From Strongyloides papillosus (lineage: Eukaryota; Nematoda; Chromadorea; Rhabditida; Strongyloididae), in the NCBI GenBank assembly GCA_005656395.1, contig SRSI01000062.1:245216-309215 (forward strand): a stretch of DNA of 64,000 nt. Direction: 5' to 3'. A program made the translations under genes and the position numbers. The notes below the pieces were generated by a model. That model was not told the origin of the DNA, ran no database searches, and saw only the letters and a program-made list of their open reading frames with translations. Each line of letters opens with the position of its first letter. Position 1 is the stretch's first letter. Of this stretch, positions 48,006 to 60,763 are shown in pieces.

Positions 48006-48863
48006 CTATTGTTTTTGGCATTTTTCTAAGAATGTACACCTAATTACTTTACTTCTCCAATTTGATTTATGGTATTGCCTCATAAAAAAGTATTTTGGTG
48101 AACTAGTTATTTCTGATTCCATAAGGAAAAACCATTGTATCATTATAGCATGTTCCTCAGCAAAGCAGTATACCGATTCTTGATCTTCAGGCAATGATAG
48201 AAATTTTATATGAATCTAAATTAAATTATTAGTATTATTTTAGTAATATTAATAATTACCTTTATAGTTTCTTGTGGTCCTAAAAAACCCATTGAATGTG
48301 TAATTACATAATTTAAGGGATATGATGCTACAATTCTATAACAAATCCACAGGCTTTTATTAAAATTTGTTAAATAAGCATTTGCATTATTTTTTTCATT
48401 TATTGTCACTGGATCAGGAGTAACATTAAGGCATTCATTTATAGTAAGACTTTCTTCATCTCGACTTATTTGTAAAGAATCCTCTTTAACACTTACTTTT
48501 ATTGGACATTTTACAATATTTTCTAAATTTATTTGTTCTTTCTTTAAAAGAATTGTCTATAATGATTAAAAATATATTAACTTACTTCTTTATCATTTAG
48601 AGTTTTGTAATCAGAAAGTGACACTTTTTTAAATTCTTTATTTTCGTCTATAATTTCTAAATTCGAACTTTCATCTATTCTTCGTTTTTTTTGTTTCCTT
48701 TTTTTACGAAATAAAAACATTATAAAGATTACTGAGAATAAGGTGAAAATTATAACACAAGCGACGACCTAAATATACAATTTAAAATAAGAACTATATT
48801 TAAAACTTAAAACACGGATTATATTTTATAAATATGACTCACCGAATGATTAAAATGTGACAT
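48006..48863 (-). CDS. Membrane-anchored MSP-domain protein
   Basis: Four exons (48863-48843, 48768-48586, 48556-48260, 48215-48006) give 236 aa. Introns are 74, 29 and 44 nt. A short MSHFNHS start leads to one membrane span (VVACVIIFTLFSVIFIMFLF) and a basic stop (RKKRKQKKRR). A linker follows, then a major sperm protein (MSP) immunoglobulin-like domain from about residue 110: NVTPDPVTINEKNNANAYLT, KSLWICYRIVAS, GFLGPQETIKIHIKFL and IMIQWFF. The topology (short outside N-terminus, cytosolic MSP domain) resembles VAP-like tethers turned around or sperm membrane proteins. The function is unknown. Each exon is short, so the model is less sure than its MSP core. Confidence 0.7.
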
Positions 48864-49383
48864 GTTATATCATTTCACCGTTTTTCTATCACTATAGGTA
48901 TGCAAAAAACTTTGTTGATATATCATGAAAAGATTATAATATTATAAAATTTAAATAATATTTATTAATCACAATACAGTTTTATACAATATTATTTTAC
49001 TGATAATAATCTTTCAGTTAAATGTATCAAATGTATAGCTTATGTTCTTTGATATTTATTTATTTAAGGGATTGTCCAACATATAAAAGTATTAATTTTA
49101 AGAACATGCACGGAACTTGAAGTTATAAATAGTTATTTTCACCTATCTTTAAAGGAAAATAATAAATAAATAATATTCATCAAAAAAATTTGTTTTCTCT
49201 TAAAAATCACTTTATCTCTATAGCAATAAGTATGTATTTTAATTAACAAAAGCATTGATAAAAAATTTTAATAATATAAATTAAAACTAACATCTATGAT
49301 TTGTATAATAATGGTATAATTATCATAATTTGGGTTTCAGTTATGCAAATGTTTTGTAATCTCCAGCAAAACAAAATTTTACT
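48864..49383. other. AT-rich flank
   Basis: 520 bp upstream of the MSP-domain gene. A TTTCAG at 49336-49341 could serve as a splice acceptor for the small ORF that follows. Nothing else was seen. Confidence 0.35.
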
Positions 49384-49545
49384 ATGAGGTTTCTAATTGT
49401 TGGTGTTTTAATATTTTTAAAAGGTAAAAATATATTATACAAAATGGGTAATTGTTTTGATTATCATCGCGTTATGCAAAATTGTTGCAAATACTATAGT
49501 AAAAAATTTAACAAATGTAGAATTAGTCTGTACTCTAAATTTTAA
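49384..49545 (+). CDS. Possible 53-aa secreted cysteine-rich peptide
   Basis: An ATG opens MRFLIVGVLIFLKG, a signal-peptide-like start. It is followed by a Lys/Tyr/Asn-rich part with four Cys in the order C-x9-CC-x8-C (NCFDYHRVMQNCCKYY, then KFNKC). The frame ends in a normal TAA. A short frame like this can occur by chance in AT-rich DNA, but the signal sequence plus the Cys spacing make it worth listing. A GTAAAA after AAAAG could also be an intron donor. No family was recognised. Confidence 0.35.
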   Translation: MRFLIVGVLIFLKGKNILYKMGNCFDYHRVMQNCCKYYSKKFNKCRISLYSKF

Positions 49546-52500
49546 AATATTTTATTTAAAATGTATTAGAGCTTATTTTTTAGTGTATATTTTTATTTTA
49601 TAATCTTAATTACGAGTAAATAAAATTTAACAATAAAACAAATATATTTAATAAAAAAAAGCATACAAAGTTTTAATGATAGCAAAAAAAATAAGTTAAT
49701 TTAAATAATTTGGTCATTATATAATTTTTTTTTGATCTATTAACGTGCAGAAGTAAAACTCTAAAATAAAATGGTTATCAAATAAATAAATAAAAAACTT
49801 TATTTTTGGTTAAAATAGTTATACATAAAAATAAATAGTAAATGCATGTAATAGTGTTATATTTTTGGTTTTCTACATAAAATCATGAATTTTTATACAT
49901 AAATACCTTCTTTTTCATACAGTTATAAGTCCATTAAATTTAGTAGTGTTCAATAATAATTAATTGTTTTAATGCACATTTTATATAAATTGTCATGGTT
50001 ATTTACTTTTGTACTATTATTAATAAATTAATGAAAATTATTTTATTATAAAGTATGTATGCAAAAAAATTAACAAATTTATTTTACTAATATTTATTAA
50101 AATCAAAAAAAAGTTATCATTTAAGAATATACACATTGATGATTTAGTTTACCAGTATAAAAAACTCACCTTAAAGTTATTATTAATAAAAAATTGCTAT
50201 TTTAATAAGCATAAAAATATACACTTTCTAAACAAAATGATAAAAAAATTGTAAACACTAATGTTATTGTGAAATCAAGAACTTACTCTTGTTTAAATTT
50301 GAAATTACAAATATTTGTACTAAAGTTATTTGAAATATAAAACCAAATTGATTTCGCTAGTAAAAAATATTTTGCATTTTGTTAAAATTTTGAATACGAA
50401 AATGATCATCACTGTGTAGCGGCTAATATAAAGTTTATTAAATCGCTGTTAAAAAAATCTTCTAAACTTCTTAATAAAGTAAAGAGCAAATAGTTTTGCC
50501 AATTAATTGTAACTTTCAATAATTTACCAATTAAAGAAAATGCGAATGTTTAAATACCTCAAAAACTAATTACTGATAAAGTTCATAATAATTAATCTTC
50601 AAAGCATTTAATAAATATGTTTTTTATTATATTAAATATAGCTGTACTTAACCGGAAAGAATTTCTCTCATAAGAAGATGTCTTTTGCATTATAATTATT
50701 TTATTTCGAGCACGTTACTGCTTTACATTGTTTTTTTTCTTCACACAATTGTAATGCAATTACTTATAAAAATGAGAGATGAAATTATATGTATGAAAAC
50801 GCATGATGCATTTTCTTATCAGTACAAACCATATTCTACCATCTAATGTATATATAAATTGTTTAGTCATTTCTCTTTTCTACAATTTTTCTTTTCTAAA
50901 AATATTTGTAAAAATAAATAGTTTTGATTAACTAAATCATCATCTGTATATTTTTAAATAGATATTTTAGATAAAAATTAACTTTGATAAAAATTAATTA
51001 TATAAAAAGACTCTTGCAAATAACATTTAAAGTAATATAGAATTCTATATGTAAAAATAATTTGATCCAGAGAAAATGTTCTGCAAATAGTATAAAAATA
51101 TCTTCATGGATTTTCTAAGATAATTTATATATTATTTAGAAATAATTTCTAATTGATTTAACTTTTATCATGTTGATTGATGTTTAACGAAGTTTATTGA
51201 CAAAATTTCCTGTAATAACATTTAATAAGATTTAAATTAAAATAAATAATACTATTGAATTTAAAAGTTTTCGTTGTTTCTGAAAATTGTGTTATATTAA
51301 ATAATCTTAATGAAAGACCTTGACATTAAAATATAATATATACCAACTGATTCGAGATATATTTTATTAACTATTTATTTAATTAGAAATTTTTTGATTT
51401 ATTAATACATCACAAGATAGAGTTCCAAGTACATGGTGTTTATATAAAAAATAAGAAAAATACTTCATCAAAATTAAATAGAATGTTTTAAACTACTATT
51501 TCAATAAAACACATCCTTAGTTAGTCAATTTCTAACTACTATTTTTTTAAGATAATTTTATACAATCTTTTAAATAGTTACTAATAACTTACAATCTCGA
51601 CAATATGTGTGTAAATACATTTTCATACAAAATAGAAGAAAATAGAAGCATTAATTCAACATATAAAAGGTAATTAATATAGTGATTTTTAAAGTTAGAT
51701 AATGTAAAACATATTTTGCAAAAATATTAACGAAGAAATATTTAATAATTTAAAAAATGCTCTATTTTATATTGTTGAACTGAAAAGTCACGCTAATAAT
51801 TATTACGTCAAAGACTCTATATAAAGAATTTAGTTATGAAATAATGCATCGAGATTTTTATAAACTACATATGAAATTGTATAGGTCATATGGAATGCTT
51901 ATTTAATTTTTTTAGAATAAATATTAATATATTGCTAAGCAACCAATAATTTTAAGCCCAATCTTTGATTATTGAAGTTAGTGAATAAATATTATTGTAA
52001 ATTTAGTATAAAATTAACTACTCAACACAAGAGAAGCTTATTTTTTTTATAATTATAAATATTTAAAATATAATGCAAGAATATGATTATATTTAGATAT
52101 TCCTCGAAACCCATCACTTATTATGAATATAGAATATTTATGTATAATCTCACATATAAACAAAGTTAAAATAAGAGATTATAAAAATCAAATGATATTC
52201 TTAGAGAAAAAATGACAAAATTGTCAAGGAAAAGATTTTTAACTCTTAGCGATTTTATCATTAATGTAGTGAATAATGATGTTTAAAAAAATTTCTAAAA
52301 TAGTTCTAGAGTAAATAATTAATTATTACAAATAAACGAAATAATGATTCAATGTTTTTTTTAAAAAGAAATTTCCCGTTTTAAATTTTCCTATTTTCAC
52401 TGCTTTGAAAATAATTTTTTTAAAAGCATTTTTTGTCATTAAAATAAAATTTTTAAAATTAACATCAATAGCAACGGATAAATAATATTTAAAACGGACA

Positions 52501-54542
52501 AATAAGCATATGTTAAGTGAAAAATGTTGAATCTTATGGCCAATTTAGAATAACAAATCCGTTTATGTCGACCCCTGTGTCTCATTTAAAATAAAATATA
52601 GAAATCTTTTTACAAATCGATTTACTTTTTAGATATAAAAACAAACCTTCAGTATAACTAAATTTTTTAAAAGAGAATAGTAAAAAAAGTTAGATTACTA
52701 GTGATCGAAAATAAGAACATTCGTTACAAAAAACGATTTTCATGCTACTAAATTAGTGAAACGTAAATCCCACACTCAAATCTCTTAATTTTAAAAAGTG
52801 TTTTTAAAAAATAATTAAATAATCTATGACTTTTATGCGTCAATAAACATCAGAAATTAAGTAAAATTAGATAAAATTATTAAAATTATATTTGTTATCT
52901 TTAATAAAGAAAATTAATAGGCATTAAATATTTTGCTTGATAGCAAATTATTTTATAATTATGCTTAATTTTTTTTCTTTGAGCAATTTATTCCCACATA
53001 ATATTGAGCTAATTACAAACAAAAACAACGAGATATTTTCAGAAGACTTTATGATAGGTAAATTAAGGATTATAATAATTAGATAAATTTCACTTCCACA
53101 ACTAAAATATTTTCGAAATTAAGATTGATAACATAAAATTTCTAATTGTTTATTTACGACAATTTCATTATATTATATAAAATAGTATTATTGTTAATAT
53201 TTTAACATAAAAACAGCTGGTATTTATTTCATTGAAATTGAAATGAATTTTTTTTCGTTGCATGTGTTAGATTTAACAAATAAACATGAAATTTACACTC
53301 ATAATACACAATTTTCACAAATAAATATGATATTAATTGATAGTGATAAATCATATTTTAGTTAGATTAAATTTTTCATTGACAAAACAAAATAAAAATT
53401 GATGATTGAAAGATTTGTTATGCAAGTAATAGATCTTTTAATTTGTTCATATTGTGATTTTTAATGTTCAATATATTAACGATACAGATTATTAATGAAT
53501 TAAAAATGCATGGTTTTTTTAAACAAGAAATTATTAAACATTTCTTACAACATTATTACAAAAGTATTACTACTTATTTATTAAAAATCAAATTTTTATG
53601 TGTCTTAGAAAATAAACAGTTTATCAACAAAAATCGTATAACTTAGATATTAATAGTGCAAGATTTTAAATAAAATTAAGATATTATTTAGATAACTTAG
53701 AAGTTTATGCTTATAAAATTATAGGTACAAAAAATAGGAATATGTTTGTATTGTAAACAAGTTTATAAAATTACTGTAATACTTCAAAAGGTATTTTTTT
53801 ATGACAAAAAAAAAATTATCAATTACAATAAAACAATTGCATTGACAAGAATAAGAAATTCTTATCAATCATTCATACAAACTGATTTCAACATTTCTCT
53901 CTATGACATTCCAATCCATCATCCAAAACTCTTGTATGAAATTCACAATACCAGCAACAAAGGTAGATTACTTTTTCTTTTACATGGGGAATAACCTTTA
54001 CTGGTTATATGGTAAAAATATATTCAAAAAAAACCAATCTATCATTCGCAAAAATGATTTTTAGATAGTCTTTGAAATTAAATTCATATGAAAGCACAAT
54101 TTTGTAATATTTAACGTTTATCTGATATTTAAATAAATTCAAGTTGGGCGTTGACCCTCCCCATTAATGGTTAAAAATTTCTGGTATATAAGAAAATATT
54201 TAAAACTTATGACTACTTATAATTTATTAAATTTTAAATTTTTACATTCACTTTGTTACTTAATCCTCGAATGTTGTTATTTTAATTCACCACTCGGTAA
54301 ACTATTGTAACAATTTTCAACAGGTTATTTTTATATTTTTTGTCTGTATATCGTCTATGTAAGTAATTTAAGAAATGTTTTTACTAGCTAAATTAAAAAT
54401 ATCTTATTTATCAAGTAATATATTTTGACGACCCATTATTCATCATATGATTTAGTAGACATTAGTAGACATTAGTAAAAATAATTGCTCTTTATCACTT
54501 TATAGATTGTCGTATCCGTTCTGATAAATTTTTATTAAAATC
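49546..54542. other. 5-kb gene-poor AT-rich stretch
   Basis: No accepted gene. A plus frame at 53,746-53,994 has a better-than-background middle (SLYDIPIHHPKLLYEIHNTS, ending near a GTAGATT donor) and may be an isolated exon or relic; a 60-codon frame at 53,464 is noise. A short TAGTAGACAT tandem occurs at 54,453-54,477. There is no tRNA and no visible transposon ends. Confidence 0.4.
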
Positions 54543-56241
54543 ATGACTTCTACTATACTTGATGCTGTGGTTTCTTCAACCGCATCATTCGATTCTATAA
54601 CAGCATTCCAAGAACAATTTTCGTTAGTAATGTACTTTGGATTTATTATTGCTTTTATCTTAGCTTTTGCTATTGGAGCTAACGATACAGCAAATTCATT
54701 CGGTACTTCTGTTGGATCTAAAGCATTAACACTCATTCAAGCTTATGTTCTTGCGTCTATTTTTGAGACATTGGGAGCTGCACTTCTTGGTAAGAATAAT
54801 AAAAAATAATTTAAAAATAAAGTATGTCTTAAGGTTACCAAGTAACCGATACAATGCGTAAAGGAGTCGTAGACGTGAACGTTTATGATGGATCCCCAGG
54901 TGAATTGATATTAGGACAAATCGGAGTTTTAGCCGGTTGCGGTACTTGGCTTTTAATTGCTACCTGGTTAAAGTCTCCAGTCTCAACAACACACTCAATT
55001 GTTGGAGCCACCCTTGGATTTTCTTTAATTCTCCGAGGTACTGTAGGCATTAATTGGTACCAAATAGGGAAAATTATAGCTTCATGGTTTGTTTCTCCGG
55101 TTTTATCTGGTTTTGTTTCTATTGCCCTTATTAATATTCTCCAATTAATTCTACAAATTTGGGTATGTTTCTTATTTTATAGAAAAATATTTAATAATTT
55201 TTTAGTCAAAAGAATATATTGGAGCTGTTAAAATTCTTCCAGCTCTTCTTGTCATCACTGTTGCTGTTAATTGTTTTGCCATACTCTATGAAGGCCCAAC
55301 ACTTTTTAACATTAATACTTTAACATCTTATCAAGTATGCGGAATTTCTCTAGCAATAGGTCTTGCCTGCGGTGCTGCAACATATCTATTTGTCAAGCTT
55401 TATCTGAATAGGCAAATAAAATGTAATAAATATAATCTTATAATAAATATAAATCTTTTTAGCAATATTGAATGGGAATGTTCCACGATTAGATGAAGAA
55501 AAGATCAACAAAGACTCAAGTTATTTTTCATGTCCATTAAATGAAGAATTTGAGAAAGCAACTAACTTTATGAGCAAGAATTCTAATAGTACTAAAGCTC
55601 TTTTACCTAATGATAAAACGTCCAAAGATGAAGTTTTATTAGACGTTGAAGTAAAGGGAGGTAAAAATCATGAAAGTAATGGACAAGTAATACTTTTTGA
55701 AACAGGATATACTCAGGAACAACTTGAAATGATATGTATGAATAAAGTTTTTGGATACCTCCAAATACTAACAGCATGTTTTGGTGGTTTCGCCCATGGA
55801 GGTAATGATGTTTCAAATGCTATCGCTCCAATTGTATCAGTATTTTCAATTTGGAATGAAGCTGATGTTCAACAAACTGGAGGAACTCCATTCTCACTTT
55901 TACTTTTTGGTGCTCTAGGAATGTGTGTTGGTTTATGGCTTCTTGGTCATCGAGTTATTTATACAGTTGGAAGTAATTTAACTGAAATAACTCCTATAAA
56001 AGGATTTGCCATAGAATTTGGTAGTGCAGCGACTGTTTTATTTGCTTCAAAATTAGGTCTACCAATCTCATCAACTCAATGTAAAATTGGTTCTATTATG
56101 TTTGTAGGAATTTGTGATAAAACAGCAACCTTTGAATGGCATACATTTAAAGGAATTGCAATATCATGGTTAGTAACTTTACCAGCAACTGCCCTGTGTA
56201 GTGCTCTCATTACTTGGATTCTTAAATCATGTATTTTATAA
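54543..56241 (+). CDS. pitr-1: Sodium-dependent phosphate transporter, PiT/SLC20 family
   Basis: Four exons (54543-54789, 54834-55162, 55206-55422, 55463-56241) with introns of 44, 43 and 40 nt give 523 aa. The first ProDom/PiT repeat is [20 protein letters not shown]; the matching second repeat is [41 protein letters not shown] and [18 protein letters not shown] are the paired substrate-site helices. About ten spans are present, with a polar cytosolic loop in the middle (residues about 300-370). The protein should bring inorganic phosphate into cells with Na+ at the plasma membrane. The first intron ends in TCTTAAG rather than the usual TTTTAG. The symbol follows C. elegans usage. Confidence 0.93.
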
Positions 56242-56537
56242 TCTATCAAATAGTAATTTACATGACTAATTAGAATAACAGCGATTGTAATTTTAATATC
56301 AACTTGATATATAAAATGTAACGGGTATACTATGTAGATGATAACAATCAATCTACCATTAAACTGAAATTCAGTTTTAAATTTTAAAAGCTTTGTGCTT
56401 TAAAAGTTTTATTATTCGTTTTGTTTTATAATTATTAATATAATAAAATATCTTTTTACTTATAACTAATATTTTGCGAACTTTTGCAATATAAGGTCAT
56501 TTAAATATATAATGAGGAAGAGAATAGTAAAAAAGTT

Positions 56538-56624
56538 TCCAACCAACCGGATTCGAACCAGTGACCTAAGGATAACTATTTTATAATCTACAGTCCTCCG
56601 CTCTACCAACTGAGCTATGGTTGG
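56538..56624 (-). tRNA. tRNA-Tyr (GTA) with 14-nt intron
   Basis: An 87-nt gene on the minus strand. The acceptor stem CCAACCA/TGGTTGG pairs fully, with discriminator A. The anticodon loop is CTGTAGA with GTA, and the stem GAGGA/TCCTT contains one G-T pair. A 14-nt intron (ATTATAAAATAGTT) sits one base 3' of the anticodon, the normal site in eukaryotic tRNA-Tyr. The T arm TTCGAAT is standard. Confidence 0.95.
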
Positions 56625-57509
56625 ATGCCTCGGGGCTTTTCAGGGTAAATTTTCAAACAACTCCATTTTAAACTGTGTAAATCTAGGAAAAAAATGTTTT
56701 TCGAGATCTAATTGATATTAATTTACAAGGTAAAGGTTTTATCTGTATAAATAATTTTAAGTTATAACAATTTTTTAGTTTTGGATAAGTATTAGAAATT
56801 TTAAAGTTTGTTTTTAGCAAAGTGATGCAAAAGATATAAAGAAGACTTTATTTTAACACACCAGATACAATAAAATCCAAAACATATAACTAAGTATTTG
56901 AACTAGAGATTTCTCATCCAGTGATAATATTCGGATCTTAGCATAACATTGCATTTTAACAAAAAATAGTTTCATTGTATAAGTAACTCGCTATTTAATT
57001 AATTTTAATATGTTATTATTAATTTTAAGGTAGCACTTATAGCTAACATCTTTTGTTATAGTAAATCTCTAATAATAATATTCTGTTTCAATAAAATGGT
57101 TTTACTATACTATAATGATACTAATGATACTTAACATATTTCAAATAATTAAATGATAAAATTATTAATTTGATAGCAATTGTATTAACTTTATTCTAAC
57201 AAAATGCAGTTAAATTATAGGAAATATTCTAAAAAACGTTTTTTAAAAATTCTTTTGTAAACAAGGTTATTAATTTTTATTTCACCACAAACATATCAAG
57301 ATAATCATTTATTTATAAGTTACAATAATATGTATAAATGATATATTAGTAACTCTCAAGGGTATTCATGTCCATTTCTAACAGATAGGTTAAATGAAAC
57401 ACTTGATGATTGTGATCTGTCAACAGGGTGAACCGTATTAAGACCTGATTTTTCTTCCATTTAGTGTCATGATTATCAAGCTCTTCATTTTTATCGTGCT
57501 GGAGTGTAT
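56625..57509. other. AT-rich flank
   Basis: 885 bp between tRNA-Tyr and the Na+/H+ exchanger end. Probably 3' UTR on its right side; otherwise nothing visible. Confidence 0.45.
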
Positions 57510-59592
57510 TTAATCTGTTATGTGCAAAATATTATGTAATTCATTTTTTTGCATGGATTTTAAGTAATCATCTTCTATATCAGATTCATCTGAATCACAA
57601 GAATTATATGACAATGCTAAATTATTTAAATTTTTATTAATGCTATTCATAATTGCACTTGTCAAAACTTCAGGCTTTGATTCATTTGGAAAATGTTTTC
57701 GAATTTCATTAAAAATACTTCTTCTATTATCATTTTCAATGTCTTGATATGTAATTTTTTTTGCTTGTTTTGGTATCACCGAGTCACCTTTACTACGGAT
57801 TGAGTTAATTCTGCTTAAAGCCTTTTCAACTTCCAATGTATCCGAAATTTTGTCACTCAAATGGGAGCTAGCATAAATTGGACTTCTAAATTCTACTACT
57901 TTTTTATTTGCTTCACTTTCTCTTAATGCCTCCTCAAATGTTTTTTTTCTGAATGCTCTTATAATTTGTGATGCATCAAATTTTTCGCGTTTTGCTTTTC
58001 TAATTAAGATAGGTTTCAGTATCTGCGCATTTAATCTTTCAAATAATGTTCTTAAAGAATTTTTTCCCTTCAAACCAGCTATATCTTCAATTCCTGAAAT
58101 TGTATAATCTATATGTCTACTTGAAATAGTTTCAAGCATTGTTTTATCCCTATCGTCCTTCTTTTTAACATCCAGAAGATTTAATAATGGTTTAATCGTT
58201 ATTCCCTAAAATATTAATATATAAAAAACATTAGTATGATTTATGATATGCCTGAACAAAAACTGAAAAAAATATTTCTACTAAAGTTGCTGTTATAAAC
58301 ATATTCTTTGCTAATATATTATCTGGTAAACTAACAACTACACCATAAGCAATTGCTCCACGTAAACCAGAGTAACTAAGTACAAATTGATCAACGATTG
58401 AAAATTTTTCTTTTTTGAATTTATTAAGCACCCAACATTGAGCAAAAATTGTTACAACTCTATATAATAAACAAAAAAATACCGTACATAAAACAAATGC
58501 CGTGTCCCATTGATGTTTTAAAGTGGAGATTGTTGATAAACCAAGAAACATATAAATAACTGTTTCTGAGGAGTGAGAAAACATTTTTACAAAATATTTA
58601 ACGGATGAAGATGCAGATTGTGTGAGATTTTCTTTAACATATTGTTTCATCAACATCCCACATATTGTAATTGCTATAATTGATGAAAAGGCAAACATTT
58701 CAGAGGTAAGATAAGATAAATATGGGAGGGCAAAAACAAAAACTGGTGCCATAGTAACAATGTTTTGTGAATATTTTGTTAATAACGAAACAATAACAGC
58801 AAAAATAATACCAACCATTGCACCACCAAGTGCTATTACAGGGAATGATATACAACTTTTAATATAATCCAATGGTTTTACGTTTTCATTACCAATTGAT
58901 AGAAATTGTCTGAACATCTGATATAGAACTACTGAAATACCATCATTAAACAGTGATTCACCGAATAAGTTAATAAACAAGAATTCATTAATACGTATCT
59001 TCTCAAAAACAGCTATAACAGCAACGGGATCGACAGCTGAGATAAGTGCAGAGAAGCATAAGATTTCAAATATCGAGAAATGTACAGAAAAATAATTCAT
59101 ACATCCTAAAGCATAAAATGAAAATCCAATACAAAATGTATTTAAGATTGTTCCAAAAACTGCAAATAAGAGAACAGAATCTGCATTCTCAAATAGTGCA
59201 CGATTTGGCATAAAATATCCAGCATCAAAAATAATTGGTGGTAGGAGGAAGATAAAAAATGTTGTTGAATCTAAGGTAAAGACACTTGAATCAACATTAA
59301 CTTCTTTTAATATTAATCCAAGAATAAGACCAACAACAATTAGTAGTGCAGAATCTGGGAAAGTATCTGAGATTCTATTCGAAATATTAAAAATAATCCT
59401 CGCAATGGTCGCTGTAACAAGCCATAGTGTCACAATATATGGTGTTGAAACATGGTGAAAATTGAATGAAAATATATTATATTCTGGGGTTTCTTTGATG
59501 GTGTCGTTATTGCTAGCTGAAATTTTAAATATCAATATTAGAATGATATTATTAAAGAAAATAAAATTTGAAGTACTTTTGAGAAGCCCCAT
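57510..59592 (-). CDS. Na+/H+ exchanger (NHE/SLC9, nhx type)
   Basis: Exons 59592-58252 and 58205-57510 give 678 aa across a 46-nt intron with a GC donor (CAG-GCATAT ... TTTTAG-GGA). Using it restores the conserved FVQGITIKPL. There is a signal-like first span (FFNNIILILIFKISA) and then about 11-12 transport spans. Core motifs are PPIIFDAGYFM, ISAVDPVAVIAVFE, GESLFNDGISVVLY and LSYSGLRGAIAYGVV. After ITIKPLLNLLDVKKK the cytosolic tail (about 210 aa) is Arg/Lys/Ser-rich and ends with an acidic patch (DSDESDIEDD). The protein exchanges Na+ for H+ at a plasma or vesicle membrane. Which of the nhx subtypes it matches is not decided. Confidence 0.93.
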
Positions 59593-60576
59593 TCTAAAAT
59601 AATAATATTATATAATTACAATTTAGCTAGACTAAATTTTCAATCAATTAATTTTCCATCGGAAAATCTGAAATTACTATAGAAAAACAATGAATATAAA
59701 AATAATAAAAATTATAAAAATTTTTACGTAAATTTCTCATGACATGAAGCAATAAAAGCAATATGTTATTTATTATTACGCATTTTCAAAAAGCCAATAG
59801 ATTCATTTGTTCATTTTCATAAATTAAATGACAGTTGAAATATCAAACAACATTTACAAATAGATTTGAAATGTAAAATTAAAATACATTGTCTACAATT
59901 ATTTAACATTGATATGTTAGTTAGAGGTAATTGGTAAAAGTTTTAACGATTTTAAAATTTCTTCTAAAATGGTAATAAGGAATATAAAATATGTACATAA
60001 AATCGACTTGTTTCTAAATTGATCATTTTCTAGCTGTATTTTAAAATAATTGAGATTAATAATTAACATAGAATCTAAGAATTATGTCAATTTAATTTCT
60101 GATATATGTAATTTTTAATTTACCGAACAAAATGTTAATAAAATAAATTTAAAAATAATCATGAACAAATCACTAAAGTTCATCTATCAGATATTTTTTT
60201 ATATAATCCGTAGTATAGTATAATTCAATGTAAATATTTCTTCATATTGACATCGACTTATGACTTAAAACAGTAAAGAATAATTTATTTTGTGATAAAC
60301 AACATGGTAAAATATATTTTTATTCAAGTATTAATACTTTTATTACGTTAAAATAAAAATGTACAAAAGTTATATGAAATCAAAAATAATAAAACAAGAA
60401 TGTGTGCATGTATATAAATTTACCATAAAAGAGTACAATTTATGATTGAAAAATCTTATATTTTGTTATAATGAGGATGGCGATATAGTTATACAATTTC
60501 TATTGTGTAATTGCAGATTTCTTCATAGTAATAACATTTTTACCTCTTAATGTAGAAACATTTTGAAAACAAAAAT
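59593..60576. other. AT-rich spacer
   Basis: 1 kb upstream of the exchanger and downstream of the small-RNA cluster. I see no gene, repeat or further 5S/SL copy. Confidence 0.5.
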
Positions 60577-60583
60577 AAAAAAA
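60577..60583 (-). terminator. T-run behind the 5S pseudogene
   Basis: Seven T residues on the minus strand directly follow GTAAGTC of the 5S copy, matching a Pol III stop. The same run follows the intact 5S gene. Confidence 0.55.
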
Positions 60584-60584
60584 G

Positions 60585-60700
60585 ACTTACGCTACTAACA
60601 GTTGCCAGAAGGTCTTACATACAAGTAGCAAAACAACTCGTAGCTGATTTACTTCGGAAATCAAATGGGATCCGGTGTATTCAGCAGGATACAGTTAAAG
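60585..60700 (-). pseudogene. 5S rRNA pseudogene (unit 1)
   Basis: Roughly four in five bases match the intact copy at 61437. The 5' end is disturbed (CTTTAACTGTATCC for TCTTACGCTCATATCC). The control region is hit: GATTTCCGAAGTAAATC for GATCTCCGAAGTGAATC, and CTACTTGTATGTAAGA for GTACTTGGATGGGAGA. The damaged terminal pairing and control boxes argue against activity. The 3' end GCGTAAGTC is still present. Confidence 0.8.
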
Positions 60701-60715
60701 TCATACTGCCAACTA

Positions 60716-60763
60716 TAGGTGACAATGTCTTATATTCCTAAAAATTTATAACATTGTCACCTA
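60716..60763. repeat. Perfect 13-bp inverted repeat
   Basis: TAGGTGACAATGT at 60716-60728 and its complement at 60751-60763 are separated by a 22-nt loop. A third, shorter copy (TTGACAATGTT) follows at 60767. It lies at the 5' side of the 5S pseudogene. Confidence 0.8.
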
